NCBI GenBank assembly: GCA_005765155.1
Contig: VCCP01000002.1
Coordinates: 1,860,001 to 1,924,000 of the forward strand
From: Zelopaecilomyces penicillatus
Taxonomy: Eukaryota > Ascomycota > Sordariomycetes > Hypocreales > Pseudodiploosporaceae
Length of the DNA stretch: 64,000 bases
Direction: 5' to 3'
A program made the position numbers and the translations under genes. Below the pieces are notes generated by a model. The model made no database searches, had not been told where the DNA came from, and saw only the letters and a program-made list of their open reading frames with translations. This document shows positions 24,126-36,578 of the stretch, piece by piece. How positions within the stretch are numbered: position 1 is the first letter of the stretch; the number at the start of each line of letters is the position of its first letter.

Positions 24126-26050
24126 ATGGATACCCTCAGAGCCAGCGCCAATGTCTCCTCCGTCTTCACCTCGGTAGTTGCCGGTTCCAAACATGTTGGC
24201 GCCAGTATCCCTCCTCAAATCGACTATGTCTTTGAGATGCTCAGCACCACAAGCCCGTGGACCCTGCTTTTGACGCTCTTCGCCATGTGTGTTGTCTATG
24301 ATCAAGGTATGTCAGTGGCCTCTCGGCTCTGCTCGTACGACCGTGTCGCTCGGTCAATATCATGGCCGCAAAATGTTAACGCGTATGCCCTCTCTAGTGA
24401 GCTATATCATGAGCAAAGGCTCCATTGTTGGGCCAGCTTGGAAGATGCCATTTATTGGACCATTCCTCCAGTCCATGGATCCTAAATTCGAAGAATATTA
24501 TGCTAAATGGGCCAGCGGCCCGCTAAGCTGCGTTTCTGTCTTCCACAAGTAAGGAAACCATCCGTGCGCTGCTTGGACGGCTCTTCCAGAACACTTGAAT
24601 CAAGAAGTCGTACCGAAGTCTTAATTAGTCCTTACTGATTCTTTTAGGTTCGTCGTCATTGCAGCCACCCGTGACATGGCTCGAAAAGTTCTCAACTCTC
24701 CCGCCTACGTCAAGCCTTGTGTCGTTGATGTAGCTCACAAGCTCCTCGGCCACGACAACTGGGTTTTCCTCGACGGTAAAGCGCACGTCGATTTTCGCAA
24801 GGGGCTCAACGGTTTGTTCACCCGCAAGGCTCTGGAATCGTATCTGCCTGGTCAGGAGGAAGTGTACAAGCGCTATTTCAAGAGATTTCTTAACATTACC
24901 AAAACCAATGGCGGCAAGCCGATTCCTTTCATGCCCGAATTCCGCGAGCTCATGTGCGCCGTGTCATGTCGCACTTTTGTGGGACACTACATGTCTGATG
25001 AGGCGGTTAAGAAGATCGCCGACGATTACTATCTTATTACGGCTGCGCTGGAACTCGTCAATTTCCCCATCATCCTCCCCTTTACCAAAACTTGGTATGG
25101 AAAGAAGGCCGCCGACATGGTGTTAACTGAGTTTGCCAAGTGTGCTGCGAAGAGCAAGGTCCGCATGGCAGCAGGCGGTGAGGTTACGTGCATCATGGAT
25201 GGCTGGATCCTGCAAATGGTCCAGTCGGAAAACTGGCGAGAGGCTGAGAAGTCTGGTAAATCCATGGAGGGCATGGTGAAGCCGTCCCCTATGCTCCGCG
25301 CCTTCAGCGATTATGAAATCTCCCAGACCCTCTTCACTTTCCTATTTGCATCCCAAGACGCAACAAGCAGTGCCGCTACCTGGCTTTTCCAGCTCACTGC
25401 TCAGAGACCTGACGTACTTGATCGTGTTCGAGAAGAAAACCTCAAAATTCGAAACGGTGACCCCTACGCAGATATCTCCATGGATCAGCTTGAATCACTG
25501 ACATATACTCGTGCTGTGGTGCGGGAACTCCTGCGATATCGCCCACCCGTGCTCATGGTTCCCTACTTGGTTAAGAAGGCATTCCCAATTACGGACACGT
25601 ACACTGTTCCCAAAGGTACGTGTTGATGTCAAGCCAAAAAGCTTGAAGAAAATTGCTAATTCTCCGTGTCTAGGCTCCATGTTGATCCCAACAACTTACA
25701 TGGCTCTTCATGACCCGGATGTGTACGAGAACCCTGACTATTTCGATCCTGATCGGTATTATTCAGGCGACGCTGAGGTCAAGGGTGCCAAAAACTATCT
25801 TGTGTTTGGAACTGGTCCTCACTACTGCTTGGGGCAGGTTTACGCTCAGCTGAACCTGGCCCTAATGGTAGGAAAAGCTTCGGTGCAGATGGACTGGACA
25901 CATCACGCAACCCCTCTATCAGAAGAAATCAAGGTGTTTGCTACCATTTTCCCCAAGGTAGGCTCTCAGCTCGATTGGTGATTGCCGATGCGCATATTAA
26001 CATGAAACTAGGATGACTGCCCGCTCACGTTCGAGAAGAGAGTGTCGTAA
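24126..26050 (+). CDS. ERG5: Sterol C-22 desaturase, cytochrome P450 61
   Basis: Five exons: 24126-24306, 24398-24548, 24648-25615, 25674-25957 and 26012-26050, giving 540 residues. An N-terminal membrane anchor lies at about 40-58. P450 landmarks: I-helix FLFASQDATSS, ExxR as ELLR near 404 and the heme loop FGTGPHYCLG near 477-486 with the ligand Cys. Runs such as VPYLVKKAFPITD, YYSGDAEVKGAKNYLVFG and the last exon DDCPLTFEKRVS are characteristic of CYP61 rather than CYP51. The enzyme inserts the C22-C23 double bond late in ergosterol synthesis in the ER. Dropping the short last exon would lose the family C-terminus. The gene is flanked by a 3 kb gene-free region upstream. Confidence 0.96.
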
Positions 26051-27161
26051 ATTAGCTTGGGCATGTTAGATCGCGGCTGAAACAAGGCTAGTCCTGCCCT
26101 TTTGGCGTTCCCTAGGGCGCTGTCCAATCAGCACGACCATGCTTTTTGAGGAAATGACTGTCTCGCTCTCGAACACGCGCACGCCTGTGCTTCACTGCTC
26201 GGCTGCACAGACTAACGTTTGCTCCAGCATGCCATGCATTGCAAATTGATGGAAATGCATCTATTTTGCAACATGATGACCTGTTCAGGATTGACTGGGA
26301 GTTCTCGAGGACAATGGACGACTTTACGGATGGGCGAACTCTGAGATATACTTTTTAACAGTTCTTTTTTTCCTTTTATTAATGCCCGCTAGTCGATGTA
26401 TATATGTTCAGTTAATTTGTTCTGCAGTGTGTGTCTGTGGATTTGTCCAGACCTCTCGGAGCACGATGATCTACAATAGATGATCACAATCCCCATAGGC
26501 CAGGGGAATAATGGAGTTTACGTTGCATTGACATGATCAGTACTTCTAGTGATTCAGCACCAAGTATTGACTCGAAGGTTGTGAATGTCCTAGACCCGAA
26601 ATCACACCCTTACCAAGCAAGGCGAATCTGACGGATTGCCCGTGATCGAAAGTCGAGAGGAGCTCTAGATGGCCACGAAGGCTACTTGTCATGGAACGTA
26701 CAGTCGTAATTGTATATTGACGATAGTCCGCATTTTTCAAGAATTATGTCATCTATAGCGCTTATGCAACTACTAGATGTTTAGTTTTAAAAAGCGTTTA
26801 TAGTAAATTTTTTCATAACGTTGATGTGTCTTGCTGACAGTTCACAGCGCCGGGCGCGTAGGAATTACCTAGTAGGTAATTACTAACCTTAGTACCTACC
26901 TTAGGTAGTACTCGGTGCTTGTAACAACGTCCTGAGCTATGACGTGACATTATCCCCCCCAACTCTGGAGAAAGAAAAAGCTTCCCAATGACAAGGTGGT
27001 TTTCCAACCATTTCAAAACTAATTGCGCGTTATCCATCAGACTATCGAGCAACAACCGGATTTCTTTATCTCACTTCTCCTTACAGACAGCCTCACGCTC
27101 CGTCACCGCCTCCAATATCATTTACCTGATATACTTACGCACGTGCCGATCCCGCGAAACT
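26051..27161. other. Intergenic between ERG5 and the rhodanese gene
   Basis: About 1.1 kb with no supported gene. It contains a cluster of TACCTA/TAGGTA words, many in inverted orientation, at about 26868-26912, some 250 bases before the rhodanese start. Confidence 0.55.
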
Positions 27162-28030
27162 ATGGCCTCCCGACGGGCAGTTCAGCAGCTGCGATTGCGG
27201 TATGGTTCCTCCGTATCAGCATCGGCATCGACACTTGAGGCTGGTGTCGTCTTTGGAGTCGCCTCCCGCACCTCCGCCACGCGTACATCGTACACAGCTT
27301 CCAATGCGATCCTAGGAGTCGGGCGACCAGCACCGATGTGGCTAAACGGTTGGCGAAGTGGCGGCATCGGCCACAGCGTGCGCTGCTATTCGACAGGTGG
27401 CCAGAATCAGGCCCCCAGTAGCCGTATCTGGGCGTTTGAGGAGATTAAGAAGCAGGTCGAAGCCAAGAATTCGAAAGATAATGTCGTCTTTGTTGGTATG
27501 TGAGCACCACACCCCCCCTTCCACCTCTCCTGTCCCCCTTTGCTTGCTTGCTTGCTTCTGTCCGGATGCATGCATGTGCTGCCGCATGTCCCCCCCCCCA
27601 ATTCTTTCTCTTTTTTATTTGGCCTCTTCCACTCTTCTGCGCGAGCGACTGTATCTTTTGTAGTCCAAGCTCCTTACAAAAAAAAACCTTGTGCTTACGT
27701 GTAGATGTCCGTGAGCCATCCGAGCTTTTCAACACTGGAAAGATTCCTGGCGCCATCAACATCCCTATAACCTCGGCTATCCAGAGCTTCCACATCTCGG
27801 ACCTCGACTTTGAGGACATGTATGGCTTCACTCGCCCGCCCAAGGACGCTACACTTTTGTTCTACTGTAAAGCGGGCGTGCGTGCCCGAACAGCTGCGGC
27901 GTTGGCCCAGCATGCCGGTTGGACTAGTGTCGGTGAGTATCCGGGTAGTTGGCTAGACTGGGAAGCGCACCAAGGGCCGGTTGAGAAGGTGAATACAAGG
28001 AGAAAAGATGGTGGTGAAGACAACGCATAA
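27162..28030 (+). CDS. Mitochondrial single-domain rhodanese (thiosulfate sulfurtransferase-like)
   Basis: Two exons, 27162-27495 and 27705-28030, 219 residues. The start MASRRAVQQLRLRYG gives a basic, Ser/Ala-rich presequence of about 75 residues that ends near RCYSTGG, consistent with mitochondrial import. The rhodanese domain follows: FVDVREPSEL, GAINIP, and the active-site loop CKAGVR with the catalytic Cys near 166. The intron (27496-27704) is long for this window at 209 nt and includes a TTGC microsatellite and C and A homopolymers. The substrate is not evident; single-domain members transfer sulfane sulfur from thiosulfate or a persulfide donor. The gene is convergent with the Yip-family gene 231 bases downstream. 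Confidence 0.92.
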
Positions 28031-28261
28031 CGGAACAGAAGTTATTGTGTATTAACAACCTTGGTGACTGAACGGTCTAAGTTAACTGAACACGACTTGA
28101 ACTACACGTACATCTTTTTAATGTACACTGCAAACATAATCCCACTGTTTTGCAAAGCCTGCGCCATCTCTCTTCATCTCATTTTAACAAGCCATCCCTT
28201 AAAGACAATTCACCTACGCACCACCACATTGCGTTACGCATACATGTTGCCTTGAGTGACC

Positions 28262-29304
28262 TTAACCATGCTTGGTATCCGGGCCGCCCTCACCAGGGGG
28301 CCTCGCAACCGGACTCCCATGCGCAAAAAATAAGATCTTGATTGCCAGAGCGAGGCCAGCATGTAGCGCGATAACAACAATCAGCAGTACCTTGCTGACT
28401 TGGCGGTCAGTGGCGCTTAGCACTGGATATAGGTTTCGCGTGAGGAACGCCACCGATATGCCAAATCCAACTGCCACAAAACTCCAGTTAAGGATTTGTA
28501 TAGGTGACCAGCTGATCAGTGCGACGGGTACCCATATCAGGTTGGAATAGCCGTAGAGGGCCCAGCACTCGAGAAGGTTGGCTAGCTCGCTACCAAAGTA
28601 TCGCAGGGCAAGGAAGAGACCAATGGGGATGACCAATGTGTAGCCGTAGATCAAACCAGCGGCGCCTAAAAGACAGACAGTATACGTAGGTTAGCAGGCC
28701 GCTTGCTCTCCAGTGGGGCAATAGTGATGGATGTGGAATTATGCGGGCAGACAAGACGAAATGCTACGAGAAGCACATGTTGGGACGTACCACTCAACAG
28801 CCTAAAGTCATAGGCAAAAGGCGTTGTTCCAGTGGTCGACAAATACTGGCTGATGGTGCCGCCCAAGAACAGAATCAACACCACAGTGGTAGCGATCCAG
28901 AAGGGCCCATAGAGATCAGGGTTTCCCTCTAGAACATCCAGGAAATTGGCTCGAGGGAACAATGCTGCCCAACAACGCGACAGGACGGCCGATGTGTCGA
29001 CATCGAAAAATTGAGCGTAAAATGACATAGACCAGAGAAAGCGCTTAGAGGAGGAGGAGGAGGAGGATGCTGTCGCAGGTGGTGGCAGCCCCGCAGAGGG
29101 TGCTTTGCGCCCTCGGTTGGAGGTATCATTGAAGTTGGAGTGATGGAATTCGAGATCCTCTTGGAGATCCGTGTGTCCAAGATCACCCTGATGATATATG
29201 ATTCGATTAGCAAAATGGTTTCACGTCTTGGTAGAACGGTGGTTCCTCCTGGCTTGTACCTCGTCATCAACGTCGACGACCGCGTCGTATCCAGAGCCCG
29301 ACAT
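28262..29304 (-). CDS. Yip1-domain Golgi membrane protein (Yip5/YIPF1-2-like)
   Basis: Three exons, 29304-29260, 29187-28791 and 28665-28262, 281 residues. The soluble N-terminus (MSGSGYDAVVDVDDE then an acidic/His stretch) carries a run of eight Ser near 55-62 encoded by a TCC-type repeat. The Yip1 domain starts around DLYGPFWIATTVVLILFLGG and has five hydrophobic spans, the last ending near residue 267. Family members bind Rab/Ypt GTPases and cycle between Golgi and ER membranes. The DLYGPFWI signature favours the YIPF1/YIPF2 (yeast Yip5) branch, but this subfamily call is tentative. Confidence 0.88.
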
Positions 29305-30253
29305 CCTAGCTTTGGTGATTGAGCTGCAGCGCACCTCACACTACTTTTTTGCTCAGAGTAGAAATGTGTGATCAGTAAGTTGGTCTTCCCAAATGACTTA
29401 TGCCGTTGGAATGGATAGAGTTGTGGTCTCGGGTTAAGATGAACTCGCGATATGCTGCGCCCCTTCAACTGACGAGCTGGGAACAGCTATGCCTGCGCAT
29501 ATCCCGTCACGTGATTCCATCAGGGATGATTGAATCGGCAAGCCAGATTGAAACAAACACTACTACTACCTTTCGGTACCTTACTGTTACGTCGCGTGCT
29601 AGCTCGATGACGACGCTAGAGCTGACATTACTACTGGTATGTACTCCCAAGTGCTTTGAAGGTTTGAAGGAATAATTTCTGTTATTGCTTCATCAGTCTA
29701 CCAGTGTCGCCTTTGACTTTGTCTTGGGATGAGCGCATGCAAGTATTTACGTACTTGCAACTTCCCGTCATTTTGAGTAATGTCGATGAAACTGATCATC
29801 ACCGCAAAATTGTGTTGAACTGTTCCATCTTCCACCGGCCTTGATGCCGCCTTGCCAGTGCCACATGATCATAGTTCTCCGTCGGAAATCGTGGGAGGTT
29901 TCTTTAGTGGGCAGGACTAGTACTTGCACTGTCGCTAAACATGGGCACAAATGAGTTTTCAGTGATGATTCTGCCGTATTTTGAAGAACAATACTTAGAA
30001 TCGACCATCTAGGCACTGAGGCTCTTTGTGCACTTATAATGGCCAATATTCAGCGAATCCACAATATTTGCAAGAGGTGTATCACTATTTCGGTGTCGTT
30101 AAACTGCAATTGACTTCATCAGGCATCATCTAGAATAAATTGCTTCTGCGATTTATGCTAGTGTAGAAACAAAGCCAGAATGTTGAACCCATAAGCACCA
30201 CTTTCCTTGCCATCCCCGAATGCCAGAAACCAGACGCCGCATGGTGAAATGAT
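29305..30253. other. Intergenic between Yip-family gene and ubiquitin-eL40 gene
   Basis: About 950 bases between two minus-strand genes, holding the Yip-family promoter and the eL40 3' flank. No gene or repeat is supported. Confidence 0.5.
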
Positions 30254-30902
<649 letters not shown>

Positions 30903-31444
30903 CTTGACTGATTTTTGTGATTGCTTGACGATGTGAGAAGAGTCAACGCCCAATTCTGCGCGCAAGAGTGGTGGGGCAGAAGTGCAAGTCTAGTGAAGCA
31001 GCAAGCCCTAGGTCAGCTGTAACATCACGTGATAGTTGCCGTTTTGTGCGAGGGCTGTGTGCCCATCGAAGTTAGGCAAGCTCCATCTCAATTTGTACTT
31101 AGTAAGTATTCAAATTAGTGTTCCTAAGTTCGATCAATTCTCGGGCCAGAACCCTTACCAGGCTTGAAAGCTAGTCCGACCTAAATACGATTGTAGTTGT
31201 ATCACTTGGTATGCACTGACGCTTTTCTCCTAGGTAATAAGCTGCTGGTGTGTGCTTGAGCAACTCGTACACTGGGACGGCTACCATCGCCATAATTATC
31301 CCAGTCGATGCTCATGGATCTGAGGAGTTGCACAGCATTCCTCAGGCGAGTAAGCATGACAACTTTGCATACCCTACTTCACATCGTGACCATGTCCCTT
31401 GCAACTTTTAAATATTATCGGTAGTTCGTCCGCTTTTCGCATGG
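30903..31444. promoter_or_regulatory. Promoter/5' leader of ubiquitin-eL40 and 3' flank of RRN7
   Basis: About 540 bases between two minus-strand genes with no supported gene. Confidence 0.5.
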
Positions 31445-33276
31445 TCAATGTGCTTTCTGCCACAACACCATAGCACGCTCAATTCTATAGACGGCAGCGA
31501 CCAATGTTGCAAGGGAAATTCCGGCCATGTCTCCTGTATAATCTGTTAGGTTGTATGCCCATGCTATTGGCCGCTAAAAAGGAAGAAGAAGAAAGAGTTT
31601 GTTTTCTTACCCGCAGCCTGATAAAATATTGCCGCTGCATTGGAGAGATGCTCGACGCTGCGGAAAGTCTCATACGGTTGTTGAAGCTCATGAGATGAAC
31701 CATCGTCTGGAGGTCCTAGAACTAAACGCAATAGATCTTGGGCGGCCTTCTCTGTTTCTTCGACCGAGCTCAAGTTTGATGATTTCTCAATCGTAGAAAA
31801 TCCCTCCTTTGGAAAAAATTGTGTAATCGGATTATCGCCTTGTGTTCGTATTAGGTTTTGCGACTGGCACTAACATTGCTTCAGACTCACCTGTAAAGTT
31901 AATAGGACTCGATACATGTGCGAGGTAAGCGTTGAATTCGTCGTTGGACAAGGATGCTACTTCCCCAGGAGTAAAGTCATCAAAATTAAAACCTCGCTCT
32001 TCTGGGGACTTGATCTTCTGTTCTTGCCATTTGGCCCAATCAAAATCTGGTAACTTAACAGATGCACTGGCACGTAGCATAGCGCCTTTGCCTTTGAATG
32101 GAAAACATAATTTGGTTGCAACCACCAAGAGAGCAACCAACTGTATTTCAGGATGGCTGAGACGAAGATTTGCCGAATCTTTGCTTGGAAATGAAAACCG
32201 GCAATCTAGAATGGCCGAAAGTAGTTTGACTACAACCACTGATTCGACTGGTCGCCTGTTAGCTTGAGTTCTGAGCCTGCAAAAGGGAGTCTGACCAGGC
32301 AATGCAAGAAGATGTGCATATTGAACAAGAATTGGGATATAATTAATATCCGGAATGACCATTTCATAATTTAGATTAAACGAGACAATAAAACCTGTGA
32401 TCTGGCGAAATAATCCATCTTCTTCTGGAAGAGCTCGAAGCGGCATCTTCAGTGCTCTAGTATAGGGAGCAGGTATTCGATCCCGCATCTCGTGAGGCAG
32501 GTCGTAGTACTAAGATGTGGTTAGGTATGTCGAATGAGGTAGGAAGCCACGAGGCTCACAGATCGTTTATAGGGCATATTCCCTTCATTAGCCCATCTAG
32601 AAAGTTCTCCTACACGAGCTGGGATCCTCAGAACCACGCATCCCAGGTATATAATAGCAAGGTTGTCAGATACCCTAGGAAGTGGCCAGCGTAATCCAAA
32701 ATCCGGGTCCCAGCTTTGTCGGCTTGAATAAGGCCGCCAAATTAAGTGGTTTTCCTCTTGTAGTGGCTGGGAACTAAACAATTCCAGCTCCTCGCCCTCC
32801 AGGGTTTCATCGATGACTGTCAATTTGGAGCCACGAATTCGCAAACTCCAGAGGTCCCGCACAACAGTTTCTAGCTCGGAGCGATAGCCCTTCTCATTGA
32901 TAAGCCACTGAATTTGGATTCTAAGAATGAGCTGGAGCGCTTCAAGATATAGATCCCTGCCAGCCTGGCCCGTTAAAATTGGCGCTTGTTTACGTTTCTC
33001 CCGCGATACTCTTTCTCGCCTGGCGACTGCCCCTAGTTTACCGGAATCCTCTTCATCTCCAACGTCGAATTGGATAAAACCCTATGAATCTCAGTGTTTG
33101 AACTTTGTCGTGGAGGATAAAGGCAGGCTTTTGGTGACGCCAAGTACCTCAATTTGATGGCCTCTGGAACAAAATCTTAAGCCATCCTGAAGGTACCATT
33201 TGTGGCTGCCGCACTCGGGGCAGCTTTCTCCCCGGAGCATTCTGCGAAGTTCTCGTGTGCCGTCCATGATGACCAT
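31445..33276 (-). CDS. RRN7: RNA polymerase I initiation factor Rrn7 (TAF1B/TFIIB-like)
   Basis: Five exons: 33276-33148, 33081-32560, 32509-31891, 31838-31611 and 31533-31445, giving 528 residues. The N-terminal zinc ribbon is CPECGSHKWYLQDGLRFCSRGH, with Cys19, Cys22, Cys36 and His40, followed by the linker GFIQFDVGDEE. Cyclin-like repeats are expected over about 90-350, and YYDLPHEMRDRIPAPYTRAL is a family run. Rrn7 is the TFIIB-like subunit of core factor that brings Pol I to the rDNA promoter. A second in-frame ATG at 33267 is an equally possible start. Each splice (introns 66, 52, 50 and 77 nt) restores the frame. Confidence 0.9.
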
Positions 33277-34576
33277 GAGTTCAACCCATTACTAAGAGAG
33301 AGGTGGTTTGGAAGAGAGAGAAAAGATGAAGTGCGACCCTTATCGAACTGTGAAGTTTATGAGAAATGTTGGAGAAAATGTTGACCCAAATACATAGAGG
33401 GTAGTTATTTAAGGGTTAGGGGTTTCGCGTCATCCTGTTGCCGCGTCAGGCCAATATGCCCCTCCAGTCGATTGGCAACTCAATTGTTATCTTCTGAAGA
33501 TAAAATATGTAGGATACAAATACACGTGACAGTCTGCAAGTTATATTCCCCTAAAACCTACAGCGTCTTAAATACTAATAGCAGATACCCATATAAGCTT
33601 CCAAAAAAATCTATAGAATACAGTATTCTTAACAAGCATAGAATTATATTTCTCAGACTTGTCTAATTATATTTTTGATCCATTCATATTTAAGTATTCA
33701 AATATGATTAATAAAAGGTTATATATAGTAGGTTTTTATATATTAAACAGAAATTCATACGGCTTATCCCTCTTCTTATATTTAATAGTATAATAGGATT
33801 GGCTGATACAACTGCCTACTGTTTTTTTCTAATTTCCTCGCTGCAATTTAAGAACCTGAATTGAATAACATTATGTTCCGCGATTACATACCTTATGTAC
33901 CTTAGGTTGGTAGGTTAGTACTACTTTTACACTGTAAATGTGCGGGGCCGCCACAACAATGTACTACTAGTAGTTACTACTAACCTGGTGGGATATGACG
34001 AAGTTTGAAGCGTGTGATAGCAGCATGGGCTGAGCTGCCACCCATGATTTCTCACTCTGATATAGATATAGCTACGCTGTTGAAAAATCGAATGACCAAA
34101 TAGCCATAGCAATAGAGACAAGACAGACAACTATATGACTAGAGTGAGCCACTACATATAATCAAGACATAATGAAGCTACGGTCAGAATTGCGGCCGGG
34201 AGCGACTAGATGATGAGCCAAACTCTCTCTCTTTACGCCAGGATTTCATCTGTATTGCTTTTCATTCATCCTCGCCACCTACAAACATAGCCGTTTTGAA
34301 ATATGGCAAAGCTCGTTAAGGAAATAAAGAAAGTCAACGGCCCTATTGTGGGCTATTGAAAGTGCCTGAGGTATGATAGCTAGCATAGATAGTTCTGTCC
34401 ACATCAAATCTTCGTGCGCCGTGTCCATCATCACACAAAGCTTCTTAATGAGTCGACGCCCATCCACATACGCTAATTCTCAGGCAACGATCCGCTCACC
34501 ACTGATAGTGAACATAGAATAGCGATGGGGCGCATTTATGAGCCACGACGCGCTGCTGAAGCTTGTCCAAGGAGAT
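33277..34576. other. Intergenic between RRN7 and eIF5A, with an AT-rich patch at 33530-33800
   Basis: About 1.3 kb. Bases from about 33530 to 33800 become strongly AT-rich (many TATA/TTAA words) and the rest is ordinary. TACCTTAGGT lies near 33896. No gene is supported. It holds the RRN7 promoter and the eIF5A 3' flank. Confidence 0.5.
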
Positions 34577-35408
34577 TTAATTATTCTTTGGAGCCTCCTT
34601 GGCCTCAATAGCGGCCTGCTCACCCATGGAAGTGAGAATAACAACATCTGTGAAGATGGGAATCAGTATTGCTGGATAAGTAGGATACGGATGTGTGAGC
34701 CCGTTGGGGTATATGGCCTTGTGACTTACTGGTGTCCTTCTCGTCGACCTTGAAAAGCTTGTTGATTTTTTCGCCAACCTCACCATCGGGAACTTTGACA
34801 TCGTCTTTGGTATCTCCATCGTCGGTCATGAGAGAGAGAAAGCCATCATCAGAGATGTCCAGCTATTATGCAGGTTAGCGATCAAGAGTCTCGAATGCGG
34901 GGGCGGGGTATGCAGCATTTCACTTACCAGCTGGTACTCCCTTCGGGTCACGTTGGGGACATCCATGTTGTGGGTGGAAGGGCAAAGGTCTTCATACTTC
35001 TTGTTGGTAAAAATATCAAGAGCAACAAGATGCACCTTTGCGTGACCGTGCTTGCCAGTCTTGGAAGTAGACATGTCAACGATCTTGCAGGGGCGGTTCT
35101 TGATAACAACAAAGCCGTTTTTGCGGAGAGCAGAGCACTGCATGGGGTAAGTCAACGACGCGCCGGCGTCGACGGAATCGAATGTGACATCATGCTAAAA
35201 GTGCAAGTAAGAGAGCGATTAGCAATGACCGGCGGAAAAATAAAATAAGCAAAATGTTGGATAATTGTGTTGTGTCGCCAAATGTAGAGCGAAAATGGAG
35301 GGTAGTTTGCGAGGGGCGTTAAAGTCACAATGCGGGGTGATTTCTCGGCTTGTCCAAGGCTGGCGCAACGGGTCGCAAGCTGGATATATCACTTACTTCT
35401 TCAGCCAT
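34577..35408 (-). CDS. eIF5A: Translation factor eIF5A (hypusinated)
   Basis: Four exons, 35408-35397, 35194-34928, 34862-34730 and 34647-34577, 160 residues. The first exon encodes only MAEE and is followed by a 202-nt intron. The hypusine loop STSKTGKHGHAK is present, with the modified Lys predicted at position 52; the C-terminal OB-fold part reads REYQLLDISDDGFLSLMTDDG. eIF5A relieves ribosome stalling and helps termination; it needs deoxyhypusine synthase and hydroxylase made elsewhere. Length and motif are normal for the family. It is divergent from VPS52. Confidence 0.96.
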
Positions 35409-36578
35409 GGTGACGATCTCGCAAATATCGGGCTCGTCGGGAAGTAGAGAGGTGAAGGGGCGGAAGAAGAAGTAGTCTGCTTGAGGAGATTGCGGATGTG
35501 CTGGTAGTATGTGGAGGGTAGAGAAATGAGAAGGGTTGAGCGCGGGAGAAGATGTGGTAGTTATGGAGGGGAAAAGGTGCGGCGCCCGAATTTTTTTCTC
35601 GCCTGTGTGATTGGGCCCTGGTGTAGCGGCACACCAGCGACAGTGGGGGACTTCTCCAAAGCTCACCACATTGCGAGCGCTATCCATCCTGCCTGTCTGG
35701 TTCCACATATAGGGATTCTGGGGCTATTTGCTCTATACATTCCCTGGTAATGATCTTCTATTGTACCAATACAGGCCACTATTGCCTGCGCACCGGCTCT
35801 CAACTGGTTTCACCGCAGCCATGATCGAGGTGCCAAACGCTCTTTGTATTTTAGTCGTGTTGACATTGGCAATTTGGGATGGACCATAAGGTGCTTTGCT
35901 TGATAAGTTAGACGAGGAATATTGCTACCAAAGGTTTAGTCTAGTGCAATCATCCACTCGAATTTCTGGTATTTAGACAGACACTAGTTAAAGAATTGCC
36001 ATAGCAGGCAGAGAAGAGAAACTGATCCAACCGGTCTTAAAAGGAAAGATATAATATATTAAATTAATATACGATTCGAATAATTAAACTGATACTTTTT
36101 ATCTTATTATAAATAGATAACTATTAATATAATATATAAAGCTAATATAAAGCTTTAAATTAAATCAAATAAGATATAAATATATAAAATAAATATTATA
36201 AATCTTAAATATAATTTATAATATAGTTTTTATTATTAAAGGTTTTTTTAAATAATTTATTTAAATAAATAATTTTTTATAAAATAAAAAGATATATAAT
36301 ATAAAATTAAGTTAAAATATACTTTACAATTATTCAATACATCAATATATATATAAATTTATTAAACAACTGGTAATGTATTCGATCTGATACCGAGGCA
36401 CCCCCTTTAGTTGCAGCTAACCTACCAATCAGCAACGCCCTGTCAGTTTGCTCACTAGACCTGGGAGCCTCGTCGACACAATGGATGTGATGGCAGTTCA
36501 GCCTCAACCGTTGACAACACTGCAATCTACCAGACTCTGGTCTTATTTTCTTTGACCTGATAATTGTCTCCTTGCAAC
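35409..36578. promoter_or_regulatory. Divergent region between eIF5A and VPS52 containing an AT-rich island
   Basis: About 1.17 kb. 35409-36040 has ordinary composition. 36043-36352 is an abrupt AT-rich island, described separately. 36353-36578 is ordinary again and leads into the VPS52 start. No gene is supported. Confidence 0.55.
36043..36352. repeat. Short AT-rich island, probable RIP relic
   Basis: About 310 bases composed almost wholly of A and T, rich in TATA, TTAA and AATA words, with sharp edges against balanced DNA on both sides. No reading frame or terminal repeat is visible. It resembles the composition of the transposon block at 46300-53200 and may be the remains of a small mutated repeat. 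Confidence 0.6.

Noticed and set aside
24126..26050. CYP51 (lanosterol 14-alpha demethylase)
   Set aside because: The heme-loop region YLVFGTGPHYCLG and the runs VPYLVKKAFPITD and YYSGDAEVKGAKN belong to CYP61/ERG5.
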